In this document: in pieces, positions 43,159-52,198 of the stretch
How positions within the stretch are numbered: position 1 is the first letter of the stretch
How the letters are laid out: each line of letters begins with the position of its first letter
Source of the DNA: Shewanella amazonensis SB2B
GTDB taxonomy: Bacteria > Pseudomonadota > Gammaproteobacteria > Enterobacterales > Shewanellaceae
Length of the DNA stretch: 64,000 bases
NCBI RefSeq assembly: GCF_000015245.1
Contig: NC_008700.1
Coordinates: forward strand, 3,360,501-3,424,500
Direction: 5' to 3'
The notes under the pieces: model-generated
Seen by the model: only the letters and a program-made list of their open reading frames with translations
The model's database searches: none
What the model was told of the DNA's origin: nothing
Program-made: the position numbers and the translations under genes

Positions 43159-44415
43159 TCAATAGAGGCTGACATGTTCGGCCTGCTTCATCTTGTCACT
43201 GCCGGAGATAATCCACTCATCACCGGCCTCTCCACCTTCAAGCACCTGCACGTGGCTGACGCTGCGGGCGCCAAGCTTGATGGGGGTGCGGCTGGCGATA
43301 TCGCCTTTGATACAATAGACATGGTTACCGCCGTCACTGACGAAACTGCCACGGCGCACCATCAGTACATTTTCTAAATTTTCCAGAAGGATACGGGCGC
43401 TGAGCCGCTGGTTTTGTCTGAGTTTTAGCCCATCAACGTTATCAAAACGTACCCGTGTGAGTACTTCGCCTCGGCTCACCTCGGGTGAGATGGAAGCCAG
43501 GGTTCCTGTGGTTTTCACCCCGCCCAAGTCCAACTCCACCGCCATGCCGAGCCCCAGCTCGTCGGCATAGGATTCAGACACGGCCAGCTCGGCTTCAAAG
43601 GCACTCAGGTCCACCACAGTCAGGATCGCCTGACCGCGGCTTAAGCGGGCTTTTTGTTCGGTAAGCCAGTTGCCGATAATGCCATCCACCGGCGCAGTAA
43701 CCTCCAGAGCCGCCACCTGACGACGCAGGTCATCCACCACCAGCTGTTGCCGTTTGAGCTCCAATGCCTTGTTTTTAAGCTCGAATGCCTGGGTGTCGGC
43801 CATCAGCGCCACTTCCTGTTCGGCGTGGTCAAAGCGCAGCTGGGCTTTTTTGTAGTCGTCTTTTACCTTTTCAAAATCGATACGGCTGATGAGTTCTTTG
43901 GCGATAAGCAGATCGCCGCGGCGACTTTCACGCTCGGCGGCTTCGAGTTCAACCCGGGCGGTGTCCAGTACCTGACGGGCACTGAGCTGCTCACGGCGGG
44001 CGCTTAAGGTGGCGCGCTCAACTTCCCCCTCCAGCCCGGCCAGACGTGCCTGTTCCTGCGCCAGCGCGTTGGTGAGCAAGGGGCTGTCGATGGTAGCCAG
44101 TGCCTGGCCCACGGACACAGTGTCACCGGGTTTTGCCAACAGGGTTACCATGCCTTCGGCACTGGCATACATGATGGGCGCATTGGCGGCCACGATTTTA
44201 CCGTTGGAGACAATGTCGCGCACCAAAGTGCCGCGGGTGATGGTCGCGGTCACCATATCACTGCGTTTAACTGAGTGTCCGGCAGAAATGCCGCTGTTGC
44301 CCATGGCCCAAGCAGCCGCGATGGCAAACAGCGCCACCCCGCCTGCAATCCATCCGATACGACGGTACTTGTTTGGGGCCACAATTCTGTCCTGTCCGCT
44401 GGTATCCCTGATCAT
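43159..44415 (-). CDS. HlyD/MacA-type periplasmic adaptor
   Basis: The 418-residue membrane-fusion protein has an N-terminal membrane helix (about 21-42), a biotinyl-lipoyl half (MVTLLAKPGDTVSVGQALATIDSP), a coiled-coil hairpin (about 120-230), the second half (VTAPVDGIIGNWLTEQKARLSRGQAILTVVDLS) and a beta-barrel. It is the first gene of the efflux unit. The ATG follows AAGGACAAGGC. A sigma-54 promoter lies about 60-75 bp upstream. Confidence 0.94.
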   Translation of the reverse strand: MIRDTSGQDRIVAPNKYRRIGWIAGGVALFAIAAAWAMGNSGISAGHSVKRSDMVTATITRGTLVRDIVSNGKIVAANAPIMYASAEGMVTLLAKPGDTVSVGQALATIDSPLLTNALAQEQARLAGLEGEVERATLSARREQLSARQVLDTARVELEAAERESRRGDLLIAKELISRIDFEKVKDDYKKAQLRFDHAEQEVALMADTQAFELKNKALELKRQQLVVDDLRRQVAALEVTAPVDGIIGNWLTEQKARLSRGQAILTVVDLSAFEAELAVSESYADELGLGMAVELDLGGVKTTGTLASISPEVSRGEVLTRVRFDNVDGLKLRQNQRLSARILLENLENVLMVRRGSFVSDGGNHVYCIKGDIASRTPIKLGARSVSHVQVLEGGEAGDEWIISGSDKMKQAEHVSLY

Positions 44416-44476
44416 GCCTTGTCCTTCACCGGTGTGTCCGGTCCTGGGTAATGAAACGTAAGATGCTGGGAGTAAA

Positions 44477-44491
44477 ACAAATAGCGTGCCA
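44477..44491 (-). promoter_or_regulatory. Sigma-54 promoter of the adaptor/ABC/two-component operon
   Basis: On the minus strand TGGCAC-N5-TTGT (44491 down to 44477) fits the -24/-12 consensus with one change in the -12 box. The start site would fall near 44466, leaving about a 50-nt leader before the ATG at 44415. Confidence 0.8.
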
Positions 44492-44544
44492 GAATTTATT
44501 TTTCTTTTATTTCAATAAAATAACAAAATCACATTTTACAACGA

Positions 44545-44613
44545 GTGTCCGCGGACAATGCAAAGTGTCCGCTTTTAGCGGGCCTGTGTCCGCGCCATGG
44601 AGGCCGTGTCCGG
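44545..44613 (-). promoter_or_regulatory. Four phased GTGTCCG boxes (upstream activating sequence)
   Basis: On the plus strand GTGTCCG occurs at 44545, 44565, 44586 and 44606: steps of 20, 21 and 20 bp, or about two helical turns each, so all face one side of the DNA. The first is part of a perfect palindrome, TGTCCGCGGACA (44546-44557). A fifth copy is at 44434 in the leader. They lie 55-120 bp upstream of the sigma-54 promoter, so the operon's own sigma-54 response regulator is the likely ligand. Confidence 0.8.
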
Positions 44614-44654
44614 TCAAAAAAACAGAGCCCGGATAAACATGTTTATCCGGGCTC
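44614..44654 (-). terminator. Terminator of the MAPEG gene
   Basis: A 30-bp perfect palindrome (44625-44654) forms a 13-bp stem with loop CATG. The A-rich run at 44614-44622 gives the U tract for the leftward MAPEG transcript. Confidence 0.85.
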
Positions 44655-44696
44655 CATCACAGCTTAACGGTAAGAGTTGTTGGCGGGATGCCTGAT

Positions 44697-45080
44697 TCAG
44701 AACGCCTGGGCAAACAGCGTGAAGCAGCTAATCATACTCACAAACCACAGGCTGGAGCGCAGCTTGTCCTTGTCGTACAAATACGCGAGATGATAGCCCA
44801 CCCGGGCAATCACATGCACCACAGCGGCCACCTCGGCAGTGCCATTGACCTTATCTGTGGCTATCACCACCAGAGCCGCTAGGCCGAAAATCAACAAAGA
44901 TTCGAAGGCGTTTTGATGGCCGGCCAGCGCTCTGGCGCCAAAGCCCTCGAGTCTCGCCTGCTGGCTGCGGGGATGGTGGTTGTCGTAGCCACCCATTTTG
45001 GCCATGGCCACGGCAACAGGCCCCTTGGCCAGGTAAGGCAGTAACATGGAAATCAATAAACACACGAGCAAGGTTGTCAT
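44697..45080 (-). CDS. MAPEG family membrane protein
   Basis: The 127-residue protein has four membrane helices and the MAPEG pattern (KGPVAVAMAKMGGYDNHHPR; GARALAGHQNAFESLLIFGLAALV; HVIARVGYHLAYLYDKDKLRS). MAPEG proteins act on glutathione or eicosanoid-like lipids in eukaryotes; bacterial members are mostly of unknown role. It is monocistronic, ending in a palindromic terminator that also borders the efflux promoter region. Confidence 0.9.
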   Translation of the reverse strand: MTTLLVCLLISMLLPYLAKGPVAVAMAKMGGYDNHHPRSQQARLEGFGARALAGHQNAFESLLIFGLAALVVIATDKVNGTAEVAAVVHVIARVGYHLAYLYDKDKLRSSLWFVSMISCFTLFAQAF

Positions 45081-45178
45081 GTAAGCTCCCGCTTAAAATA
45101 TGAAGAAGGTTTAATTTGTCATCGATGATTTAGCCAGCTAAAAACAAAGGCTTCAAGGGAATATTCAGGAGTCGGGCC

Positions 45179-45847
45179 ATGCATGCCATCTTCGTCCATG
45201 GATTGGGTCGAACCCCGGTATCCGGGTTTCCGATGCTCGCCACCTTAAGACGGGCAGGTATTCGCTGCCAGACCCTCGGCTATCTGGCCGCCGTTGAGCC
45301 CGTGGATGCGATTGTCAGGCGCCTTGGTAAACACTTAGCCCGGCTGCCTGCCGATGAGCCCTATGTTCTCATAGGTCATTCTCTGGGTGGGGTTATCATC
45401 CGCACTCTGCTGAGTACTTCACCGCCACCATCCCAGTTGCCCGCTCATGTCTTTTTGCTCGGCTCACCGGTGCAACCGGCAAGGCTTGCCATAAAGCTTA
45501 AAACCAATCCGCTGTTTCGATTATTCAGTGGCGATGCCGGACAACTACTTGGCAGCGCGCCGCGCATGGCCGCCATAGACGAGCCCACCTCACTCGGCAT
45601 TCCCTGCACTGTTATCAAAGGCACAGGGGGGATGCCCACCGGCACCAAGGGCCGTAAACTGCCGCCCTTTTACGGCGAAGAAAACGACGGCGTGGTTGCG
45701 GTATCGGAAGTGACAGCACCCTGGCAGTACAATAATCCCCTGTGTGAGCGGGTTTCACTGCCATTGCCCCACACTCTGCTGCCATCAAGCCCTGCCGTGG
45801 GAAGGGTGATCGTAGCGCTGCTGCGAAGCAAAGGCCTGATAACTTGA
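45179..45847 (+). CDS. Lipase-like alpha/beta hydrolase
   Basis: The 222-residue protein starts MHAIFVHGLGRTPVSGF (oxyanion HG) and has the nucleophile elbow LIGHSLGGVII. A candidate acid lies in EENDGVVAVSE and the catalytic His in LPLPHTLLPSS. It resembles the small triacylglycerol-lipase-like/EstA hydrolases of proteobacteria. No signal peptide, so a cytoplasmic esterase is likely. The substrate is unknown. Confidence 0.88.
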   Translation: MHAIFVHGLGRTPVSGFPMLATLRRAGIRCQTLGYLAAVEPVDAIVRRLGKHLARLPADEPYVLIGHSLGGVIIRTLLSTSPPPSQLPAHVFLLGSPVQPARLAIKLKTNPLFRLFSGDAGQLLGSAPRMAAIDEPTSLGIPCTVIKGTGGMPTGTKGRKLPPFYGEENDGVVAVSEVTAPWQYNNPLCERVSLPLPHTLLPSSPAVGRVIVALLRSKGLIT

Positions 45848-45877
45848 GGCTAATCAATCAACTATTGAAAAATCCAC

Positions 45878-46324
45878 TCAAGATTGAACAAATGCTTCGC
45901 ACTGCTTTCGAAAATCTGCTTTGTTTTTTGCGTCCTTAATTTCCAAAGTCAGACCCACTATCTGTATCGCAGGAACTCGTTCGAGGTTTTCTTTTGTGGG
46001 TTCCCAACGCCATTTTTTAAGGGCTGCCAGCACTGAAGGCACAAACACCTCACCGGGATATGAGTGGATAACTTTATAGCCATCAATCTTGCCATGGGTA
46101 TTGATGTTTACCGATAAGGTGACACAACCAGAGAGCGACTTCTTGGCTGCACTGATGGGAAACGCTGGAACGGGGCTATAATTTTCAGTCCAATATGATA
46201 TTGGTTTATCTGAATTTTCCTGGTTGGTGAGATCCAGGTAATCTTGTTTGTCAGCCGAATTATCTGTTGCCTGACAACCTGCCAATACCAGTAATACAAA
46301 AGCGAAATAAACCATACCGCGCAT
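45878..46324 (-). CDS. Lipoprotein with TonB C-terminal-like domain
   Basis: The 148-residue product has a lipoprotein signal (lipobox LAGC). About residues 50-115 match the TonB C-terminal pattern: PVPAFPISAAKKSLSGCVTLSVNINTHGKIDGYKVIHSYPGEVFVPSVLAALKKWRWEP. Canonical TonB is anchored by an N-terminal membrane helix with a Pro-rich spacer; here a lipid anchor and a short spacer replace them. It may be a periplasmic binding domain rather than an energy transducer. It converges on the hydrolase gene, and no ExbBD partner is near. Confidence 0.78.
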   Translation of the reverse strand: MRGMVYFAFVLLVLAGCQATDNSADKQDYLDLTNQENSDKPISYWTENYSPVPAFPISAAKKSLSGCVTLSVNINTHGKIDGYKVIHSYPGEVFVPSVLAALKKWRWEPTKENLERVPAIQIVGLTLEIKDAKNKADFRKQCEAFVQS

Positions 46325-46491
46325 AGTGTTACGTCCCTGTCATATGAATGAAATATCTTAACAGGCCGAAAAGTAACAACATAAAAACAAAGTTGCAACC
46401 TACGCTTTCATTAGAGGCGCAGCACTATTACTGCACCTCGACTGTAATCACGGCGACAATGCTACCAAGCACATTCCCTCTCTCGGGCTGT

Positions 46492-47319
46492 TTACTGACG
46501 GGCCTTATCCAACGCCTGACAGAGCGCCTGTACACCATCAATGGCCCTTGGGCCTGCACGGTGCAGCAAATCGGCATCCAGGGCATAGATGTGGCCCTTG
46601 GCGACTGCGGGTACCTCTGGCCATTGCTGCCAGTCAATGCCGTTGATATTGCCCTCATCCTGGCTGCGTAAAATCACCTCGGGCTTTTTCAAAAGAACGG
46701 TTTCGATACTGACCTGAGGGTAGTCACCCTGGGTGTCCAGAAACACATTTTCACCATGGCAGGTTTGAATGATTTGCTCAATCCAGCTGCCTTTGCCGAC
46801 CGTCATCAAAGGTTGTGACCAGAGCTGATAGAACAGCCTTACTTTGGGCTTGGCGGCATACTCCTGGCGCAAAGCGCCGAGCCGGGCCAGATAGTCATCG
46901 GCCACTTGCTGCGCCTGCGTCTCCCTGCCGGTTAATTTGCCCAGGGCAATAAGCTCCTGCCCCACCTGCTCCAGCGTCCTGGGATTGCTGTGAAACAGGG
47001 TAAAGCCAAACTTCTTCAGCATCTCCAGGTCTTCGGCGCGGTTGCCCCCTTCCCAGGTCACAATCAAATCCGGTTTAAGTGCCAGCACCTGCTCCATCTG
47101 GATACCGTAATAGCCGCCGATGCGGGGGATCGCTTTGGCGGCCTCGGGATAGTCGGCATGATCTGTGGTGGCAAGGATGGCATCACCGGCCCCAATGGCG
47201 TAGAGCATTTCCACCGAATGGGGAGAAAGCGCAATGATGCGCTCGGCGCGCCCCGCTTCCGCCCGGGCAAGCGGAGGAGTCAGTGCCAGCAACACTATAA
47301 AATACGACAGAATTTTCAA
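46492..47319 (-). CDS. btuF: BtuF-like cobalamin ABC substrate-binding protein
   Basis: The product (275 residues from the TTG at 47319) has a signal peptide (LALTPPLARA) and the BtuF/FecB-type core: RIIALSPHSVEMLYAIGAGDAILATTDHADYPEAAKAIPRIGGYYGIQMEQVLALKPDLIVTW. It should bind vitamin B12 in the periplasm. I chose TTG 47319 because TTGGAGAAGCCG places a good site before it. Its transporter genes (btuCD) are not in the window. No cobalamin riboswitch is visible upstream. Confidence 0.86.
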   Translation of the reverse strand: MKILSYFIVLLALTPPLARAEAGRAERIIALSPHSVEMLYAIGAGDAILATTDHADYPEAAKAIPRIGGYYGIQMEQVLALKPDLIVTWEGGNRAEDLEMLKKFGFTLFHSNPRTLEQVGQELIALGKLTGRETQAQQVADDYLARLGALRQEYAAKPKVRLFYQLWSQPLMTVGKGSWIEQIIQTCHGENVFLDTQGDYPQVSIETVLLKKPEVILRSQDEGNINGIDWQQWPEVPAVAKGHIYALDADLLHRAGPRAIDGVQALCQALDKARQ

Positions 47320-47497
47320 CGGCTTCTCCAATTTTCATCTTCCTTGGGCTTGGCCCAGCACTATAGCCCAAAGCCCACAGGTGGCATAGTCTGCCAAAGA
47401 TTGATGCCATTGAGGCAGGGATAATTCCCTTCCCGCCTTGCCCTTTGAGACCGCGATACTTAAAATCTGCCCACCCTCACAGCAGAAGAACACCCTA

Positions 47498-48526
47498 ATG
47501 ACTCATTTGACCCTCACCCGTCCCGATGACTGGCATATCCACCTGCGCGACGGCGACTCCCTTGCCGACACTGTGCGCGACGCCGGTCGTTACATGGGCC
47601 GTGCCATAGTAATGCCCAATCTGGTGCCGCCGGTGACCACTACAGAAGCCGCGATTGCCTACTACGAGCGCATCAAGGCCCACAGCAGCACTGCCTTCGA
47701 GCCCTTAATGGTGCTGTATCTCACCGACAAGACCAGCCCGGATGAAATCCGCGCCGCCAAGGCCTCCGGCAAGGTGGTTGCCGCCAAGCTTTATCCTGCC
47801 GGTGCCACCACCAACTCTGATTCGGGCGTGACCGACGTCAACAACATCTATGGCGTGCTCAAGGCCATGGAAGAAGAAGGTTTACTGCTGCTGGTACACG
47901 GTGAGGTCACTGATTCTGCTATCGATATTTTCGACAGGGAGCGCATCTTTATCGAAAACATCCTCTCCAAAGTGGTCGCCGACTTTCCCGGCCTCAAGAT
48001 AGTGCTCGAGCACATCACTACCAAGGATGCGGTGGATTTCGTGATGTCTGCCGGTGACAATGTCGCCGCCACCATCACAGCCCATCACCTGCTGTATAAC
48101 CGCAACCATATGCTGGCCGGCGGTATTCGCCCGCACTTCTACTGCCTGCCCATCCTTAAGCGCAATACCCACCAGCAGGCGCTGTTGGCAGCGGCCACCA
48201 GCGGCAGCAAGAAGTTTTTCCTTGGCACCGACTCGGCTCCCCACGCCAAAGACAAAAAAGAAGCCGCCTGTGGCTGCGCCGGTTCTTACACAGCCCACGC
48301 GGCACTGGAACTGTACGCTGAAGCCTTTGAGGCGGAAGGTGCCCTGGACAAGCTGGAAGCCTTTGCCAGCTTTAATGGCCCGGACTTCTACGGCCTGCCC
48401 CGCAATGCCGATACCGTTGCTCTGGTGAAAAGTCCCTGGCAGGTGCCCGAGTCTTATCCCCTGGGCAGCACCACTGTGGTGCCTATCCGTGCAGGTGAAA
48501 TCATTGGCTGGAAAGTCGAAGACTGA
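47498..48526 (+). CDS. pyrC: Dihydroorotase
   Basis: The 342-residue class II dihydroorotase catalyses ring closure of carbamoyl aspartate in pyrimidine synthesis. The metal-binding HxH in DDWHIHLRDGD, the carbamylated Lys in AAKLYPAGATTNS and the substrate/metal stretch FFLGTDSAPHAKDKKE are all present. ATG 47498 matches the usual N-terminus (MTHLTLTRPDDWHIH); the frame extending back to 47438 is not supported. It is monocistronic with a terminator. Confidence 0.97.
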   Translation: MTHLTLTRPDDWHIHLRDGDSLADTVRDAGRYMGRAIVMPNLVPPVTTTEAAIAYYERIKAHSSTAFEPLMVLYLTDKTSPDEIRAAKASGKVVAAKLYPAGATTNSDSGVTDVNNIYGVLKAMEEEGLLLLVHGEVTDSAIDIFDRERIFIENILSKVVADFPGLKIVLEHITTKDAVDFVMSAGDNVAATITAHHLLYNRNHMLAGGIRPHFYCLPILKRNTHQQALLAAATSGSKKFFLGTDSAPHAKDKKEAACGCAGSYTAHAALELYAEAFEAEGALDKLEAFASFNGPDFYGLPRNADTVALVKSPWQVPESYPLGSTTVVPIRAGEIIGWKVED

Positions 48527-48546
48527 GCCCATGGCCGCCTGAGCAG

Positions 48547-48574
48547 AAAAAAGCCGCGATAACGCGGCTTTTTT
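48547..48574. terminator. Bidirectional terminator after pyrC
   Basis: A 12-bp stem AAAAAAGCCGCG / CGCGGCTTTTTT with loop ATAA lies between the converging pyrC and diguanylate cyclase genes. Confidence 0.92.
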
Positions 48575-48612
48575 AATACCTGATGTTTTGATTTCTGATT
48601 AGCAAGCGGATG

Positions 48613-50307
48613 TCAGCAAGCTCTTACGCAATTGCGTCCATCGGCTTTGGCGCGGTACAGGGCCTCGTCCGCCGCTTCAAACAGGGCAAAGCCACTCAGA
48701 TGCTGCTTTGCATCAAACTCACTGCATCCGATACTCACGGTAAGTTCAATCCGCTCTTTAGTGTCTCTGACTACCTTTTCACGGATCCGCTCGGCCAACT
48801 GCATGGCCTCCCCGGCGCTCGTTTCAGGCAGGATAAGGGCAAACTCTTCACCACCGTAGCGGCAGGCCATGCCGGGCTTTTGCACTGTGCCAGCCAGTAT
48901 ATCTGCCACCAACTGCAATGCCTTGTCACCCTCGGCATGGCCGCGACTGTCATTGAATTGCTTGAAGTAATCAATATCCAGCACCAGCAGCGACAGTGGC
49001 TGATGACGGCGACAGGCCTTTAAATACTCCTGCTGCAACTGTTCATCAAAGAATCGCCTGTTATAGAGGCCGGTCAGTACATCGATATGATTCCGCCGCT
49101 TGATGTCCTGCATGCGGCTGCCAAGTGCCAGACTCAGGAGCACCATCTCCACGAGAGAGCCCAACTGGAACGCATTTTGGGTGAAGGCATTATGGGGCAA
49201 TACGCCAAAGCTCTTGAGCATATACACAAAGGCGCCAAGCAGCAGCGCACTGAAGGCAACCAAGTAAAAGCGCGCCGGACGCGACCCTTTCATCAGCGCC
49301 ATGACACCCACCACCAGCAGTTGAATGCAGATAAAGGTGGTCAGTACCGACAGCAGCAACACCACGAGATGGTAGCTCAGTATCGGGGCCAGTATGAGCC
49401 CGAGCACGCAGCCCCACTCCACCCGCGCCGCCAGCCTGTCGGCTCCCGGCAGGATCTGCGCCAAACCGAGGATTTCCCGGGTAAACCTCAGTGCGCCAAA
49501 CAGCGACAGGGCGAGCAGCAGTAACAGACTCTTGTTGGCCATCCAACTGTTTTCAGGCCACAGATACTGAAAACTCAGACCATTGTGAACCGACATGTAG
49601 AGGCCATAGCTGAGCACATAGAGCACATAAAAAATAAATGCCCGCTCACGCACAGTGAGGAAGATAATCAGGTTATATACCAGCAGCACGATAAAGCCGC
49701 CGTAGTAAATGCCGAGGGACAGATATTCCCAGGTCACCTGACTGATAAGCTCGCTCGGCGCATAGAGCGCAAGGCCAATATTCAGCGACCCCTGAGTTTC
49801 AAAACGCAGATACAGGGTTTGGGTTTCACCGGGAGCCAGGGTGAGCGGAAATACAAAGGTGCGCAAATCCAGTAAGCGACTGTGAAACGCTCGCCTGTCA
49901 CCCGTGGCAGTATGGAGCCATCCATCAGCAGAGGGTTGCCACAGGTCGAGAAAATCAATCAATGGATAATCCTGGCGCAGATAAAACTGCCGCGCCTCGT
50001 CAGCGGGATTATGCACACTCACCCTGACCCACCATGTTGACGGACTGAAACCGAAATTAGCGGAACCTTTGAGGGGGATGAACTTGTTCTGCTCTGCCTG
50101 TTGCCTGACATCATCGAAGCTGAGCTGCCCCCCGGAGTCTTCCAGCAGGCTTAGATAAGGGGTTAGGGGCAATAGTGCTGTACGCGCTTCAGCAACCGCG
50201 AGAGCGTATTTGCTGGGGGCATTGGATTCAACCGGTAAGGACGCGGCATACAGAGCGCCGCTGAACACTGGCAAGCATGCCAGCCAAATAAATAAGAGAC
50301 GTATCAT
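48613..50307 (-). CDS. Diguanylate cyclase with 7TMR-DISM sensor
   Basis: The 564-residue protein has a signal peptide, a periplasmic 7TMR-DISM extracellular domain (about 35-180; FSPSTWWVRVSVHNPADEARQFYLRQDYPLIDFLDLW), seven membrane helices (about 195-395) and a C-terminal GGDEF domain. The active site is GGEEF, so it should make cyclic di-GMP; the preceding DVLTGLYNRRFF and VLDIDYFKQFND are intact. An RxxD inhibitory site is not obvious. The periplasmic ligand is unknown. Confidence 0.94.
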   Translation of the reverse strand: MIRLLFIWLACLPVFSGALYAASLPVESNAPSKYALAVAEARTALLPLTPYLSLLEDSGGQLSFDDVRQQAEQNKFIPLKGSANFGFSPSTWWVRVSVHNPADEARQFYLRQDYPLIDFLDLWQPSADGWLHTATGDRRAFHSRLLDLRTFVFPLTLAPGETQTLYLRFETQGSLNIGLALYAPSELISQVTWEYLSLGIYYGGFIVLLVYNLIIFLTVRERAFIFYVLYVLSYGLYMSVHNGLSFQYLWPENSWMANKSLLLLLALSLFGALRFTREILGLAQILPGADRLAARVEWGCVLGLILAPILSYHLVVLLLSVLTTFICIQLLVVGVMALMKGSRPARFYLVAFSALLLGAFVYMLKSFGVLPHNAFTQNAFQLGSLVEMVLLSLALGSRMQDIKRRNHIDVLTGLYNRRFFDEQLQQEYLKACRRHQPLSLLVLDIDYFKQFNDSRGHAEGDKALQLVADILAGTVQKPGMACRYGGEEFALILPETSAGEAMQLAERIREKVVRDTKERIELTVSIGCSEFDAKQHLSGFALFEAADEALYRAKADGRNCVRAC

Positions 50308-50638
50308 AGGATCTCGGGGCGGCGGTTTTGTATGCCTCAGTCAGTTCCATCTACGCTGTCCGTTGACGTTTAGTTTTTCTGTGCCGCACCAAGCTCACTA
50401 TAACACCAACGGCAAAATAACACTCCCGCAACAAGCGTTTTTTGCTTTTCCGTGCATTCACATGCCTCAAAAATCAGCGCTCGGTAACAATCTCACATCA
50501 ATTCCCTGAAACCCACGGAAAACCGAGCCAAAACCGCACTGCAGGTCAGCTGTGGTTCAGCTCATTCTGCTACCCTGCGCGGGTGATGAGTTGCCGCGGC
50601 GTGGTTCTGAGACTGCGCCGACGAAGATGGGGTAAAAA
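50308..50638. other. Intergenic region with no recognised feature
   Basis: This 331-bp gap lies between divergent genes (GGDEF protein leftward, lipoprotein rightward). I see no convincing gene, repeat or palindrome in it; it presumably holds both promoters. Confidence 0.5.
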
Positions 50639-51037
50639 ATGAGATTGCTGTTAAGTACGGTTTTGGCCTTGGTTCTGGTAAGCGGTTGTACCAGTAAGCC
50701 CGTACTGGACCTTGATGATTTGCTGGTACCCGTGAGTTCTTCCGGTGCCACCATGCCACTGGAAAAGGTGGAGCAAAGTATTCTGACCGCCACCCGCAAA
50801 CGGGGCTGGATCTCTCGGGTGGTAGCGCCCGGCCTGATTGAGGCCCAGATATCGGTGCGAAGCCACGGCGCCAATGTGCTCATTCCCTTCAACCAGCACA
50901 GCTATTCCATCCATTACAAAGACAGCGCTAATCTGGACTTTGATGAAGGCAGTATTCACAGAAACTACAACAAGTGGGTCCACAACCTGTCCAAGAGCAT
51001 CCGAGTGGAACTGCAAAACAACAGTCAGCGCCTCTGA
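50639..51037 (+). CDS. Small lipoprotein of unknown function
   Basis: The 132-residue protein has a lipoprotein signal (lipobox VSGC, residues 14-17) and a compact domain (ILTATRKRGWISRVVAPGLIEAQISVRSHGANVLIPFNQHSYSIHYKDSANLDF). The pattern resembles small periplasmic lipoproteins found widely in gammaproteobacteria, but I cannot name a family with confidence. It is monocistronic with a terminator. Confidence 0.82.
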   Translation: MRLLLSTVLALVLVSGCTSKPVLDLDDLLVPVSSSGATMPLEKVEQSILTATRKRGWISRVVAPGLIEAQISVRSHGANVLIPFNQHSYSIHYKDSANLDFDEGSIHRNYNKWVHNLSKSIRVELQNNSQRL

Positions 51038-51048
51038 AGCGAATCAAT

Positions 51049-51075
51049 AAAAAGGAAGCCCAGCGCTTCCTTTTT
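51049..51075 (+). terminator. Terminator of the lipoprotein gene
   Basis: Stem AAAAAGGAAGC / GCTTCCTTTTT with a 5-nt loop. It can also act on the leftward SPFH/RHH transcript. Confidence 0.88.
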
Positions 51076-51120
51076 AGAACCTGCCATGGCCTTTTGAGAC
51101 TGCCATCGTCAGGGCGGTGT

Positions 51121-51333
51121 TTACTCCCTGTTTTCGGCAGAGTCAGGCTCATCGTTTTCCTGCACTTCCACCACCACCTTTTGTACCAATTTTACCCGGC
51201 CGCTTTGCACCAGGGCTTCCCGCAGCACATACTCCATCTGCGCATTCAGGCTTCTCAGCTCATCATCGGCCCAGCGCTGCATGGCCGCGAGGACATCGGC
51301 ATTGATCCTTAATGGGTAAGCCTTTTTGGTCAT
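51121..51333 (-). CDS. Ribbon-helix-helix (Arc-like) DNA-binding protein
   Basis: The 70-residue protein begins MTKKAYPLRINADVLAAMQRWADDELRSLNAQMEYVLREAL, a beta-strand plus two helices as in Arc/MetJ repressors. The C-terminus is acidic. It starts 7 bp after the SPFH gene with a GAGG site, so the two are co-transcribed. The tandem palindromes upstream of the SPFH gene are the kind of site RHH dimers bind, suggesting autorepression. Confidence 0.85.
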   Translation of the reverse strand: MTKKAYPLRINADVLAAMQRWADDELRSLNAQMEYVLREALVQSGRVKLVQKVVVEVQENDEPDSAENRE

Positions 51334-51340
51334 AAGCGCC

Positions 51341-52186
51341 TCAGTACAGGGAACCCGTGTTCACAACAGGCTGAGTACTCTTATCACCACACAGCACCAC
51401 CAACAGGTTACTCACCATCACCGCCTTGCGCTCTTCATCCAGCTCCACCACGTTCTGGGCTTTTAGCCGCTCCAGAGCCATTTCCACCATGCCCACTGCA
51501 CCTTCGACAATTTTGGCCCGGGCGGCGATGATGGCGGTGGCCTGCTGACGCTGCAACATGGCACTGGCAATTTCCTGGGCATACGCCAGGTGGCTGATAC
51601 GGGCTTCCAGTACGGTGACGCCGGCACGGCCAAGACGCTCCTGAATTTCCTGCTTGAGCTTATCGGCGATGGCCTGGGGATGGCTTCTGAGTGCCACTTC
51701 GTTCTCATCCTGGGGATCGTATGCATAACTGCTGGCCATGTTGCGAAGCGCCGCTTCACTTTGAATGGACACATAGCTTTCGTAATCATCCACCTCGAAC
51801 ACGGCCTCGGCACTGTCGGTAACCGACCACACTACTATGGTGGCGATTTCGATGGGGTTACCGAGGTTATCGTTCACCTTGATTTTGGCACTCTCGAAGT
51901 TACGGATACGCAGCGAGATGGTGCGCTTGGCAAAGAGGGGGATGGTCCAGCGCAGCCCCGTGTTTCTCACCGAGCCCACGTAACTGCCGAACAATGTCAG
52001 CACCTTGGCCTGATTGGGCTGCACCATAAAAAAGCCGGGCCAGCATAGGGCGGTCAATACATTACCTATCACGCCACCATATTGAGAGGTGGTGGCCATC
52101 ATGGCAAAAAACACCAGATGCAGGGCAATCAGCACCACAAACACCAGATAGCCACTGAGGGAAAATCCACGTTTTTCTTGTACCAT
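51341..52186 (-). CDS. SPFH/Band 7 membrane protein (stomatin/prohibitin-like)
   Basis: The 281-residue protein has two N-terminal hydrophobic segments (about 10-32 and 38-57) and then an SPFH domain (PNQAKVLTLFGSYVGSVRNTGLRWTIPLFAKRTISLRIRNFESAKIKVNDNLGNPIEIATIVVWSV). The C-terminal coiled coil is Ala/Gln-rich (EIASAMLQRQQATAIIAARAKIVEGAVGMVEMAL). Such proteins organise membrane microdomains and quality control. Its partner is the RHH regulator, and its promoter carries a double TTGATATCAA site. Confidence 0.92.
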   Translation of the reverse strand: MVQEKRGFSLSGYLVFVVLIALHLVFFAMMATTSQYGGVIGNVLTALCWPGFFMVQPNQAKVLTLFGSYVGSVRNTGLRWTIPLFAKRTISLRIRNFESAKIKVNDNLGNPIEIATIVVWSVTDSAEAVFEVDDYESYVSIQSEAALRNMASSYAYDPQDENEVALRSHPQAIADKLKQEIQERLGRAGVTVLEARISHLAYAQEIASAMLQRQQATAIIAARAKIVEGAVGMVEMALERLKAQNVVELDEERKAVMVSNLLVVLCGDKSTQPVVNTGSLY

Positions 52187-52198
52187 GACTCACTCCAA

